From assembly GCA_030834765.1 (NCBI GenBank), contig JAUQXG010000311.1, forward strand, positions 1 to 6,419: a stretch of DNA of 6,419 nt, read 5' to 3'. The position numbers were made by a program, and so were the translations under genes. Below are positions 1 to 5,947 of this stretch, piece after piece (the stretch's first letter is position 1; each line of letters begins with the position of its first letter). This DNA is from Lutispora sp. (GTDB lineage: Bacteria > Bacillota > Clostridia > Lutisporales > Lutisporaceae). Below the pieces are notes generated by a model. The model had not been told where the DNA came from. It was given only the letters and a program-made list of their open reading frames with translations, and did no database searches.

Positions 1-585
1 TGGAATCAAGGTTTTCAAAGCTGTTTTTAAATAATCTTTATATTGAATACCCGTTAACTTAATTGTTAGATTTGTAAGGGATGATATAGGCGAAATTTTA
101 TCAGCAACAAAAGCACCTGATACAATAGCGCCCAGTAAAATAGGGGCCGGTATCATAAGACCCCTTCCTATACCATATAAAGCCATACCTATTGTACTAA
201 GGGTTCCCAAGGCCGTACCCATGAAAATAGCAATAAGGCAGGTAAGTAAAAAACAAGCAAGCAAATAGTTGGTGTTATTGATATATAAAAATCCATAGTA
301 AATGATTGTAGGAACAATTCCAGAAGCAAGCCATATGGATATGGTCACACCCATAAGCACAATGATGATATATATACTTTTGCAATCATGGATACCTGAC
401 CACATCATTTTCAACAAGCTTACTGCATCATAACCACAATATATGAATATACAAGAAGCAAAAAATATTGCCCCTCCAAAAGCATAGATTAAAGAAATAC
501 CTTTTATCATGCAAATAGCTATTAATGCAATCATTACCGAAAACATCATGCTGATTTGTCCAACAGAAACTGCTTTTTTGTCCAT
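1..585 (-). CDS. NhaC-family Na+/H+ (or organic acid/H+) antiporter, N-terminal part, cut by window edge
   Basis: This is an integral membrane protein read leftwards; 195 codons are visible and the rest lies beyond base 1. It starts at ATG 585 with GGGGA seven bases upstream. The protein is almost entirely hydrophobic, with membrane segments at roughly residues 11-28, 31-50, 71-88, 107-123 and 147-161. The family signature is residues 123-140 (GT-x-LGT-x-STIG) followed by 152-172 (GAIVSGAF-x-ADKISPIS-x-LTN), which closely resembles the NhaC pattern GAI-SGA-x-x-DK-SP-S-x-x-TN. NhaC members are usually about 450-500 residues, so a little under half is seen. The family includes Na+/H+ antiporters and also malate/lactate exchangers such as MleN, so the substrate is not settled. 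It lies 20 bases downstream of the dehydratase gene and is probably co-transcribed with it, which suggests a role in exporting a product of amino acid breakdown or in balancing protons. The family call is firm; the substrate is unknown. Confidence 0.88.
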   Translation of the reverse strand, partial: MDKKAVSVGQISMMFSVMIALIAICMIKGISLIYAFGGAIFFASCIFIYCGYDAVSLLKMMWSGIHDCKSIYIIIVLMGVTISIWLASGIVPTIIYYGFLYINNTNYLLACFLLTCLIAIFMGTALGTLSTIGMALYGIGRGLMIPAPILLGAIVSGAFVADKISPISSLTNLTIKLTGIQYKDYLKTALKTLIP

Positions 586-605
586 ATGATAGTCCCCGCT
601 TTCCT

Positions 606-1565
606 TTATTTTTCCTCACATAGAAGCTGTGTCATAAGTTTATGATCAAGATTTCCCCCCGTAACTACAATCGCTACATTTTTGCCTTCAAACAGATGTG
701 GATTTTTTTGAAAAGCAGCAATTCCCACGGCACTGGAAGGTTCCGCTATTACTTTTTCTTTTGTCATCAGGAATTTCAATGCTTCCCTTATTGCCGTTTC
801 ATCCACTTCAATCATATCATCTATACATACCTTTGCCAGTTCATAAGGCAATCTGCCGACTCCACCTATCAATGCATCGCATATAGATGGCTTTGTCGGA
901 TACTCTTCATAACAAACTTGATCTCTTACCGAATGTATCATAGCTGGACATGCGCTGGTTTGTACACCAATAATCTTTATCCCTGGTTTTATATGTTTTG
1001 CAGCCAAGCCTACACCTGTGATGATGCCACCGCCACCAATTGGGACTAGAATCGTATCAATATCTGGATTTTCTTCTAATATCTCAATGCCTATTGTGCC
1101 TTGACCTGCTATTGTCACAGCATCAGAACAAGGGTCAATATAGGTGTAGCCTTCTTCTTCAATAATTCTCAAAGCCTGTATATGCGCTTCATCATAATTA
1201 TTTCCTAATTGGACGATTTCGGCTCCGTAATACTTTATTTTCTCCACCTTAGAATATGGAGTGGTCTTTGGCACAAAAACTATGGCTTTTGTACCTCCTG
1301 ATATTTTTGCTGCATAGCTTACTCCAGCACCATGATTTCCAGAAGATATGGCAGCTATTCCCCTTTTCTTTTGCTCCGTGGTCAAACTCAGTACCGCATT
1401 TAAAGCTCCACGGACTTTAAAACTTCTTAGCTTTTGCTGAGACTCAAGTTTCAAATATACCTTTGTAGTATCACTACTTAAATACATAGACAAGTCCAAG
1501 GGAGTCTTATATATATAATCATTTATGGTATTTCTAGCTTTTATAATATCTTTAAATTCTATCAC
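606..1565 (-). CDS. PLP-dependent threonine/serine dehydratase (threonine ammonia-lyase), catabolic type without ACT domain
   Basis: This 319-residue cytoplasmic enzyme is of fold-type II PLP class and is expected to deaminate L-threonine to 2-oxobutyrate (or serine to pyruvate) plus ammonium. The PLP Schiff-base lysine is K50 in SFKVRGA (48-54). The substrate loop SSGNHGAG is at 74-81, the phosphate-binding tetraglycine is at 177-180 in VPIGGGGIITG, and the C-terminal VVTGGNLD is at 300-307. The length matches TdcB-type catabolic dehydratases and serine racemases; biosynthetic IlvA proteins carry an added C-terminal ACT regulatory domain that is absent here, so isoleucine feedback is not expected. 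The GVQ-x-x-x-CPAM segment (200-209) differs from the GVEP of many IlvA proteins, so close relatives such as serine racemase or hydroxyectoine-type EutB dehydratases remain possible. The start is GTG 1565, preceded by GAGGGG (1575-1580) at nine bases. It sits 19 bases after the acetyltransferase stop and 20 bases before the antiporter. Confidence 0.92.
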   Translation of the reverse strand: MIEFKDIIKARNTINDYIYKTPLDLSMYLSSDTTKVYLKLESQQKLRSFKVRGALNAVLSLTTEQKKRGIAAISSGNHGAGVSYAAKISGGTKAIVFVPKTTPYSKVEKIKYYGAEIVQLGNNYDEAHIQALRIIEEEGYTYIDPCSDAVTIAGQGTIGIEILEENPDIDTILVPIGGGGIITGVGLAAKHIKPGIKIIGVQTSACPAMIHSVRDQVCYEEYPTKPSICDALIGGVGRLPYELAKVCIDDMIEVDETAIREALKFLMTKEKVIAEPSSAVGIAAFQKNPHLFEGKNVAIVVTGGNLDHKLMTQLLCEEK

Positions 1566-1584
1566 TTTTTTATTCCCCTCATTA

Positions 1585-2151
1585 TTATATATGAATATGC
1601 CTCATGATGCTTTTGAAATAATCTTCCTTTAATATGGACATTAAATGCAAATTTACATACCTTCCATTCTTCTTTCCAGCATTTCGCATTACACCTTCGG
1701 ATTTAAAACTAACACTCTCGTATAGATTTCTAGCTCGTATGTTTTCTTCAAAAAAATCCAGCGTTACTCTTTCAACTTTTAACTCTTCAAAGCAGTAATT
1801 CAATACAGCAATCAATGCCTCCCTTCCATATCCTTTGCCTAAGAATTCTTCTTCTCCTATATATATTCGAGTAATGTCAAGAGAATCATATTCTTTGTCA
1901 ATTCTGCTTATATATATTCTTCCGATTGGGATATTTGTAGCTTTGTATACTATAGTAAACTGAAGCTTTGTGTCATCCACTTTTCTATGGATAAATTCTG
2001 TAACAATTTCCTCATAGTCACGGCCATCGCTGATAGTAAAAAATTGCTTCACATATTCTTTATCTTCCCATTCTGTAAAGTAAAAACAATCTGCAAAAAC
2101 CGATGTCCTAATAAACAGGTTGCTAGATTCTAGAATTATATTGCTATCCAT
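1585..2151 (-). CDS. GNAT family N-acetyltransferase (RimJ/RimL-like)
   Basis: This 188-residue acetyl-CoA-dependent acetyltransferase has an unknown acceptor. The acetyl-CoA pyrophosphate loop (motif A) is LGKGYGREAL at 104-113, following the beta strand SLDITRIYI (90-98). The C-terminal signature ENIRARNLYESVSF (136-149) is the usual N-x-x-A-x-x-x-Y-x-x-x-G/S-F block of RimJ/RimL-like members. The N-terminal IRT (14-16) also fits, since these proteins often begin with an L-x-LR-x segment. A TTG at 2157 would add two residues, but GGAGG (2159-2163) is only one base from it and seven bases from ATG 2151, so the ATG is chosen. It is the first gene of the minus-strand unit, 19 bases ahead of the dehydratase. 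The context suggests amino acid or antibiotic-like small-molecule modification, but nothing in the sequence fixes the substrate; ribosomal-protein acetylation is an alternative. Confidence 0.9.
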   Translation of the reverse strand: MDSNIILESSNLFIRTSVFADCFYFTEWEDKEYVKQFFTISDGRDYEEIVTEFIHRKVDDTKLQFTIVYKATNIPIGRIYISRIDKEYDSLDITRIYIGEEEFLGKGYGREALIAVLNYCFEELKVERVTLDFFEENIRARNLYESVSFKSEGVMRNAGKKNGRYVNLHLMSILKEDYFKSIMRHIHI

Positions 2152-2158
2152 ACACAAA

Positions 2159-2163
2159 CCTCC
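2159..2163 (-). promoter_or_regulatory. Ribosome binding site deciding the acetyltransferase start
   Basis: GGAGG on the minus strand. It is seven bases from ATG 2151 and only one base from the in-frame TTG 2157, so it selects the ATG. Confidence 0.8.
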
Positions 2164-2224
2164 ACATTTGAACTTCTATATTTATTTCTATAAGAATATT
2201 AAAAATCCTCTTACTGTATTTTCA

Positions 2225-2246
2225 TTTTCACTGGACTAAGTGGAAA
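2225..2246. repeat. Short imperfect palindrome in the divergent intergenic region
   Basis: TTTTCACT and AGTGGAAA face each other across the six-base spacer GGACTA, with one imperfect position (T opposite G). No T-run follows on either strand, so it is not a terminator. It lies 22 bases upstream of the -35 of the rightward promoter, between two divergent transcription units, which is a plausible place for an operator. It could also be chance in AT-rich DNA. Confidence 0.35.
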
Positions 2247-2268
2247 TAGAAATTTATATATGGGTTAT

Positions 2269-2297
2269 TTGACAGTAAAAGCACGAATACTTATACT
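2269..2297 (+). promoter_or_regulatory. Sigma-A promoter of the metallophosphoesterase gene
   Basis: The -35 TTGACA (2269-2274) is a perfect consensus match. A 17-base spacer follows, then the -10 TATACT (2292-2297; five of six). Transcription should begin near 2304, leaving a leader of about 28 bases that contains GGAGG at 2319-2323. Because the promoter lies after the upstream in-frame ATG at 2260, it also shows that this ATG is not the start. Confidence 0.85.
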
Positions 2298-2318
2298 AGA
2301 TATCAAAACAAGGAAATC

Positions 2319-2323
2319 GGAGG
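2319..2323 (+). promoter_or_regulatory. Ribosome binding site selecting a TTG start
   Basis: GGAGG is eight bases upstream of TTG 2332. An ATG at 2324 directly abuts it and is out of frame, so it cannot serve this gene. Confidence 0.85.
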
Positions 2324-2331
2324 ATGAAACT

Positions 2332-3165
2332 TTGACCGTTGATATAGTAAAAAAAGCTTTTATGCTGTTAGCTATACTTTTTATCCTTAGCTTATTCATA
2401 GTCTATATAGACGTAAATATTCCAAAAATAAACAAAATTACACTAAAAACAAATAAGTTTCCTTCTGGGACAAATATAAAGCTGCTTCAAATAAGTGATT
2501 TGCACAGCATGGACTTTGGAGATGAATATAAGGGGCTTCTGAGAAAAATCACAGATACTAAACCAGATGCCATAGTCATTACAGGAGATTTAATAGATCA
2601 TAAAACGGAAGATTTTGAGCATGTATACAATTTTTTAGATAAGCTATATAAGCTTAATCCCAATATATACTATGTACCAGGAAATCATGAGCTGGGTAAT
2701 AGAAAAGGATTGGCCTTTATAAAAGGAGTTTCTGACAGAAAAATCGCGGTTTTACGAAACAAAAATCTATTGTTTTCGTCTAAAAATATAGAAATCAATA
2801 TATGCGGAATCGATGATTTATACAATGGAAGACCCAATATAGAAAAGACTTTTGAAGGTATAAATAGCTCTCTATACACCATATTGCTTTCTCATGCACC
2901 TAATATCATATTTACAACTACTCCAAATTCAGATCTTATCCTCTCTGGGCATACCCACGGAGGACAGATAAGATTACCGTTTATTGGAGCAGTAGTAATA
3001 CCAAATCAAGGTTTCATGCCTAAATATGATAAGGGTTTATTTAAGCTATCTGATGACAGATTGCTTTATATTGACAGCGGCTTAGGGACTAGCGTATTTC
3101 CAATAAGGTTTTTAAATAGAAGTCAAGTCACTCTCGTAACACTAGAATCTTCCAATGAGAATTAA
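2332..3165 (+). CDS. Membrane-anchored calcineurin-like metallophosphoesterase
   Basis: This 277-residue phosphoesterase is of the binuclear-metal calcineurin type. Residues 10-27 form a single membrane segment after a short basic N-terminus, so the catalytic domain is probably held at the outer face of the membrane. All metal-binding blocks are present in order: DLH (D56, H58), GDLID (85-89), GNHE (117-120), H188 in SHAPN, and GHTHGG (206-211, H207 and H209), followed by QIRLP. This arrangement resembles the YkuE/YaeI-type phosphohydrolases that act on lipid-linked or nucleotide substrates; the real substrate is unknown. The start is TTG 2332, chosen because GGAGG lies eight bases upstream and because a consensus promoter (2269-2297) falls inside the longer frame opening at ATG 2260. 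No terminator is visible before the GH18 gene 47 bases downstream, so read-through into it is likely. Confidence 0.93.
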   Translation: MTVDIVKKAFMLLAILFILSLFIVYIDVNIPKINKITLKTNKFPSGTNIKLLQISDLHSMDFGDEYKGLLRKITDTKPDAIVITGDLIDHKTEDFEHVYNFLDKLYKLNPNIYYVPGNHELGNRKGLAFIKGVSDRKIAVLRNKNLLFSSKNIEINICGIDDLYNGRPNIEKTFEGINSSLYTILLSHAPNIIFTTTPNSDLILSGHTHGGQIRLPFIGAVVIPNQGFMPKYDKGLFKLSDDRLLYIDSGLGTSVFPIRFLNRSQVTLVTLESSNEN

Positions 3166-3174
3166 CTGTATAGA

Positions 3175-3183
3175 TGATATAAT
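3175..3183 (+). promoter_or_regulatory. Probable extended -10 promoter of the GH18 gene
   Basis: TGATATAAT is a perfect TG-n-TATAAT extended -10. A weak -35 (ATGAGA, 3155-3160, four of six) lies 17 bases upstream, inside the last codons of the phosphoesterase gene. Transcription would begin near 3190 with the ribosome site at 3199-3205. The region is AT-rich, so a chance TATAAT cannot be excluded. Confidence 0.5.
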
Positions 3184-3212
3184 TAAATATATAGAAATGG
3201 AGGTGCAAGGGT

Positions 3213-4925
3213 TTGAAAAAATTTGTTCTATTAATCTTAGCAGTAGCTGTTTTATCCATCGTATGCTTCTTTTTGCCAAATATTTGGACAACCTCGCCCT
3301 TTTTGCCCCATAGAACCAACCTTATAGTAGGTGGAGAAGTCATCAAAGACATAGATCCTCCAATTATAGAAAATGGTCAAATCCTTCTTTCTCTTCCAAT
3401 TATAAAAGAATATATCGATTCTTCTGTGCTTTGGGATAAAAAAGTAGGAAAAATAATTTTTACCACAAAACAAAAAGTAGTTTCAATGAAAACAGATAAG
3501 CTTACTGCAATGGTAAACTCAAACCCGGTGAACCTGAATATCCCAGCAAGATTAATTAATGATACTCCATATATTCCAATTCAGTTTCTAAGCGAAATAT
3601 TGAAAATACAAATAGAATATATTGAAAAGAATAATGTTGTGATATTAGATAAGCAGGTTTCCACCATTCACAAAGCTGTAACCATCGTAAAAAATGCAGA
3701 TATCAGAAAAAGTCCTTCCGTGAGGTCTAAAATAGTATCTAAGAACTTAGAACAAAATAAACCCATGAGAGTTTTTAGTGAATCTAAAACATGGTATAAC
3801 GTGCGGACAGAAGAAGGTATCGTTGGATATATAGAAAAAAAATATGTAGAAAAAACTTCAGAAGATATAAAAATTGAGAAGCCTGAGGAAACGCAATCTT
3901 CCAGATGGACACCTAAAAATGGCAAAATCAATATGGTGTGGGAATATGTAAATATAAAAACCGCCGATATGTCTAAAACAAAGAAAATAGATGGTTTGGA
4001 TGTAGTATCCCCAACATGGTTTGCCATAACTGATCTTGAGGGCACCGTAGCGAACAAGGCTGATCCTGAATATGTAAAATGGGCCCATAGCAATGGATAT
4101 CAAGTCTGGGGACTGATAAGCAACAATTTTGATAAGGACCTCACCCATGAGGTTTTGAATAATGCTGATAAGCGAGAAAAGATAATTCAGCAAATACTCA
4201 TATACTCAAAGCTTTATAAATTAGATGGAATAAATATTGATTTTGAGAATGTCTATTATAAAGATAAGGATATGCTTACCCAACTTATGAAAGAAATGTC
4301 TCCTCTTTTACGAGAGCAAGGACTTATTATATCAATTGATGTGACAATGAAATCTTCTAGTGAGGTGTGGTCTAAATTTTATGATAGAAAAGCTTTATCG
4401 GAGCTAGTAGATTATATAGCTTTGATGGCATATGACCAGCATCCTGCAAACAGCGCTGTATCCGGATCTGTAGCCCAATACGATTGGGTAGAACAAGGGC
4501 TTCTCCGTATTCTTGAAGAAGTCCCAAATGAAAAGCTGCTCCTTGGCTTACCTTTTTACACAAGACTTTGGAAAGAAGAAAAAATAGATGGTGAAACAAA
4601 GGTATCCTCCACTGCAATCACGATGAATAAGGCTAATGAAATAATCAAGGATAAAAAACTTGATTTGATATGGGATAGCAAAAGCGGCCAATATTATGCG
4701 CACTATATAGAAAATAAAATCACTTATAAAATTTGGTTTGAAGATAAAAAATCTATAAACCTAAAATCCTCATTAATTCACAAATATAACTTGGCAGGAA
4801 CAGCTTCTTGGAGAAGAGGTTACGAAACAGAGGAAGTCTGGACTACCTTGGCTGATAGCTTAAAAAACAATAAAAGCTATGTTCAATGGGCCAATGCGAA
4901 TAAAAGTGAATATAATATGGAGTAA
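3213..4925 (+). CDS. Membrane-anchored GH18 glycosyl hydrolase with copper-amine-oxidase-like N-domain and SH3b domain
   Basis: This 570-residue envelope glycosidase is predicted to cut N-acetylglucosamine-containing polymers, most likely peptidoglycan or spore cortex. Residues 1-25 are a hydrophobic anchor or signal with no clear lipobox. Residues 36-147 look like a copper-amine-oxidase N-terminal-type stalk (repeated V-x-x-x-x-x-N and 'PYIPIQFLSE' blocks). Residues 155-213 are an SH3b domain (ADIRKSP, WYNVRTEEGIVGYI). Residues 237-560 are the GH18 barrel. The catalytic strand is LDGINIDFEN (337-346), with proton donor E345 and supporting D343 and D338; MAYD (405-408) and the late tryptophan W533 (ASWRRG) are also present. 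The N at 341 in place of the middle D is common in the YaaH/SleL cortex-lytic branch, which favours that role, though LysM repeats are absent. The start is TTG 3213, with GGAGGTG at 3199-3205 seven bases upstream. It follows the phosphoesterase by 47 bases and ends in a terminator overlapping its stop. Confidence 0.92.
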   Translation: MKKFVLLILAVAVLSIVCFFLPNIWTTSPFLPHRTNLIVGGEVIKDIDPPIIENGQILLSLPIIKEYIDSSVLWDKKVGKIIFTTKQKVVSMKTDKLTAMVNSNPVNLNIPARLINDTPYIPIQFLSEILKIQIEYIEKNNVVILDKQVSTIHKAVTIVKNADIRKSPSVRSKIVSKNLEQNKPMRVFSESKTWYNVRTEEGIVGYIEKKYVEKTSEDIKIEKPEETQSSRWTPKNGKINMVWEYVNIKTADMSKTKKIDGLDVVSPTWFAITDLEGTVANKADPEYVKWAHSNGYQVWGLISNNFDKDLTHEVLNNADKREKIIQQILIYSKLYKLDGINIDFENVYYKDKDMLTQLMKEMSPLLREQGLIISIDVTMKSSSEVWSKFYDRKALSELVDYIALMAYDQHPANSAVSGSVAQYDWVEQGLLRILEEVPNEKLLLGLPFYTRLWKEEKIDGETKVSSTAITMNKANEIIKDKKLDLIWDSKSGQYYAHYIENKITYKIWFEDKKSINLKSSLIHKYNLAGTASWRRGYETEEVWTTLADSLKNNKSYVQWANANKSEYNME

Positions 4926-4963
4926 AAGCTTGACTGTCCTGGGGCAGTCAAGCTTTTCTTTTT
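4924..4963 (+). terminator. Rho-independent terminator overlapping the GH18 stop codon
   Basis: A perfect 13-pair stem (4924-4936 with 4945-4957, AAAAGCTTGACTG and its complement) closes an eight-base loop and is followed by CTTTTT. The left arm starts at the second base of the TAA stop, so gene end and terminator are fused. The A-rich left flank could also work on the minus strand, but no leftward gene ends here. Confidence 0.92.
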
Positions 4964-4964
4964 A

Positions 4965-4973
4965 TGATATAAT
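4965..4973 (+). promoter_or_regulatory. Extended -10 promoter of the phosphatidyltransferase gene
   Basis: TGATATAAT is identical to the extended -10 before the GH18 gene. The -35 region (around 4945-4950) is inside the terminator right arm and matches poorly (CAGTCA), which is tolerable for an extended -10. Transcription is expected near 4980, just after the upstream in-frame ATG 4978, so translation must begin at 5002. Confidence 0.6.
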
Positions 4974-4989
4974 ATAAATGACTTTAGAT

Positions 4990-4996
4990 GGAGGTG
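4990..4996 (+). promoter_or_regulatory. Ribosome binding site deciding the phosphatidyltransferase start
   Basis: GGAGGTG has its GGAGG core seven bases upstream of ATG 5002. The in-frame ATG at 4978 has no such site and lies at the likely transcription start. Confidence 0.85.
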
Positions 4997-5001
4997 CTGA
5001 A

Positions 5002-5589
5002 ATGATTGATACGTATGGAAGAAAATATGTGAATTCTATCATTGATAAAGTAGCAAATATCTTATTAAATTTAAAAATCACTGCAAATCAAACTACTGTG
5101 GCAGCCTTTTTCATAGGCGTTTGTACAGGGCCATTAATTTACTTTAATCAGAGCTTTGCCGCCATTATTCTTTTGTGGTTCTCCGGCTTTTTAGATGCAG
5201 TAGATGGCGCTATGGCACGAATAAGCAAAACTACTTCTCCATGGGGCACATTGATGGATATCTGCTTTGATAGGTTGGTAGAGATGACAGTAGTGCTAGC
5301 TTTAGCAATATGCTTTCCAAATGCTCGTTTTGAGCTTATTGTATTAGTTATTTGTGTATTAATGTCAATGACAATATTTCTTACAGTAGGAGCCTTAGTG
5401 AAACAAAAAGGAATAAAGTCTTTTTACTACCAAGCAGGACTAGCAGAGAGAACAGAAGGCTTTATTTTCTTTTCATTTATGATCATGTTCCCCAATTATT
5501 TACCTTGGATAATCAATGGATTTTCTGCTGCAATCATTATTACAATCATTCAAAGAATTATTGAGGCAAAAGGAATACTAGATAACTAG
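5002..5589 (+). CDS. CDP-alcohol phosphatidyltransferase family protein
   Basis: This 195-residue polytopic membrane enzyme transfers a phosphatidyl (or related phospho-) group from a CDP-linked donor to an alcohol acceptor with release of CMP. The complete family signature D-x2-DG-x2-AR-x8-G-x3-D-x3-D spans residues 65-90, with D65, D68, D86 and D90 as metal and catalytic residues and A72-R73 in place. Hydrophobic segments lie at about 32-48, 52-64, 94-106, 113-131, 157-168 and 172-186, consistent with the six-helix fold. The length suits PgsA/PssA-like members, but the N-terminus and the C-terminal half do not let me choose between glycerol-phosphate, serine, inositol-phosphate or another acceptor. 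It has its own extended -10 promoter and its own terminator, so it looks monocistronic, though it shares orientation with the GH18 gene. The start is ATG 5002, set by GGAGGTG at 4990-4996. Confidence 0.92.
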   Translation: MIDTYGRKYVNSIIDKVANILLNLKITANQTTVAAFFIGVCTGPLIYFNQSFAAIILLWFSGFLDAVDGAMARISKTTSPWGTLMDICFDRLVEMTVVLALAICFPNARFELIVLVICVLMSMTIFLTVGALVKQKGIKSFYYQAGLAERTEGFIFFSFMIMFPNYLPWIINGFSAAIIITIIQRIIEAKGILDN

Positions 5590-5601
5590 AATTCCTTTTT
5601 T
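5568..5601 (+). terminator. Rho-independent terminator embedded in the end of the phosphatidyltransferase gene
   Basis: The left arm AAAAGGAATACTAG (5568-5581) pairs with CTAGAATTCCTTTT (5586-5599) around the loop ATAA, with one A-A mismatch, and the T-run continues to 5601. The left arm is coding sequence and the TAG stop (5587-5589) sits in the right arm. Confidence 0.85.
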
Positions 5602-5622
5602 ATAGAAGCATATTTCGCGCAC

Positions 5623-5650
5623 AAAAAAACACCGCAATCTCTTGCAGTGT
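5623..5650 (-). terminator. Rho-independent terminator of the WYL/LexA-like operon
   Basis: Read on the minus strand, ACACTGCAA and TTGCGGTGT form a nine-pair stem (one T-G wobble) closed by a GAGA tetraloop, followed at once by seven T residues. It lies about 90 bases after the stop of the LexA-like gene and faces the terminator of the convergent phosphatidyltransferase gene. Confidence 0.88.
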
Positions 5651-5680
5651 ATGCATTTCCTACAACTTCAAATGGCTACT

Positions 5681-5715
5681 AAGAGCGGTTTTCACTCGCT
5701 CTTTTATTTGTTTTT
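5681..5715 (+). terminator. Second hairpin in the convergent region, possible backup terminator
   Basis: AAGAGCG (5681-5687) pairs with CGCTCTT (5697-5703) around a nine-base loop, followed by an interrupted T-rich tract (TTATTTGTTTTT). As read on the plus strand it could back up the terminator at 5568-5601 and protect the LexA-like operon from antisense read-through. The long loop and interrupted T tract make it weaker. Confidence 0.5.
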
Positions 5716-5740
5716 GTTTCAATCTGTAACTAGTGATCCA

Positions 5741-5947
5741 CTATTTCACTATTTGTATTCCTCTAGCTATTTCTTCAGTCCTTTTTATATAGCCACTTTT
5801 CTCTAACCTCTTAATATGCCCATGAACTGTAGAAGTCGATTTCAGTCCTGCTCCTTCAGTAATATTCCTAGCGGATGGAGAATTCCTGTTTTCATCAATA
5901 TATTTGATAATAAAATTGAATACCTTGCGTTGGCTTTCAGTTATCAT
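5741..5947 (-). CDS. Stand-alone LexA-type winged-helix DNA-binding protein (no peptidase domain)
   Basis: These 68 residues match the N-terminal DNA-binding domain of LexA along its whole length and nothing else. Visible landmarks are Q6 and the first helix 7-19 (RKVFNFIIKYIDE), SPSARNITEGAGL (23-35) for the turn and second helix, STSTVHGHIKRLEKSGYI (37-54) for the recognition helix and wing entry (the STVHGH core is shared with Bacillus LexA), and a final RGIQIV (62-67) where full LexA would have its R-A-I-E-I. Full LexA is about 200 residues; the Ala-Gly cleavage site and Ser/Lys dyad are absent. No remnant of them follows the stop, and a terminator lies about 90 bases downstream, so this is a designed small protein rather than an obvious truncation. 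ATG 5947 overlaps the previous stop by one base (TAATG), with GGAGG eight bases upstream. It may bind LexA-like sites, perhaps its own promoter's box, but cannot be self-cleaved. Confidence 0.88.
   Translation of the reverse strand: MITESQRKVFNFIIKYIDENRNSPSARNITEGAGLKSTSTVHGHIKRLEKSGYIKRTEEIARGIQIVK

Noticed and set aside
428..619. A 63-codon minus-strand open frame across the antiporter start
   Set aside because: It is out of frame with the NhaC-family protein, which shows a clear family motif and its own ribosome site; the alternative product is a cysteine- and tryptophan-rich shadow.
642..1049. A 135-codon plus-strand open frame opposite the dehydratase
   Set aside because: It is antisense to a well-conserved enzyme, has no ribosome site, and its product has a nonsense composition rich in Tyr, Cys and Phe.
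2152..2260. Possible promoter for the leftward acetyltransferase unit
   Set aside because: Several TATAGA-like -10 candidates exist on the minus strand, but none has an acceptable -35 at 16-18 bases, so no site is called even though a promoter must lie here.
3668..4193. Minus-strand open frames opposite the GH18 gene
   Set aside because: They are shadows of a complete, motif-bearing gene, with no ribosome sites or recognisable domains.
5590..5740. Remnant of a LexA peptidase domain downstream of the LexA-like gene
   Set aside because: All minus-strand frames after the stop lack the cleavage-site and Ser/Lys motifs; the space holds hairpins and a terminator.
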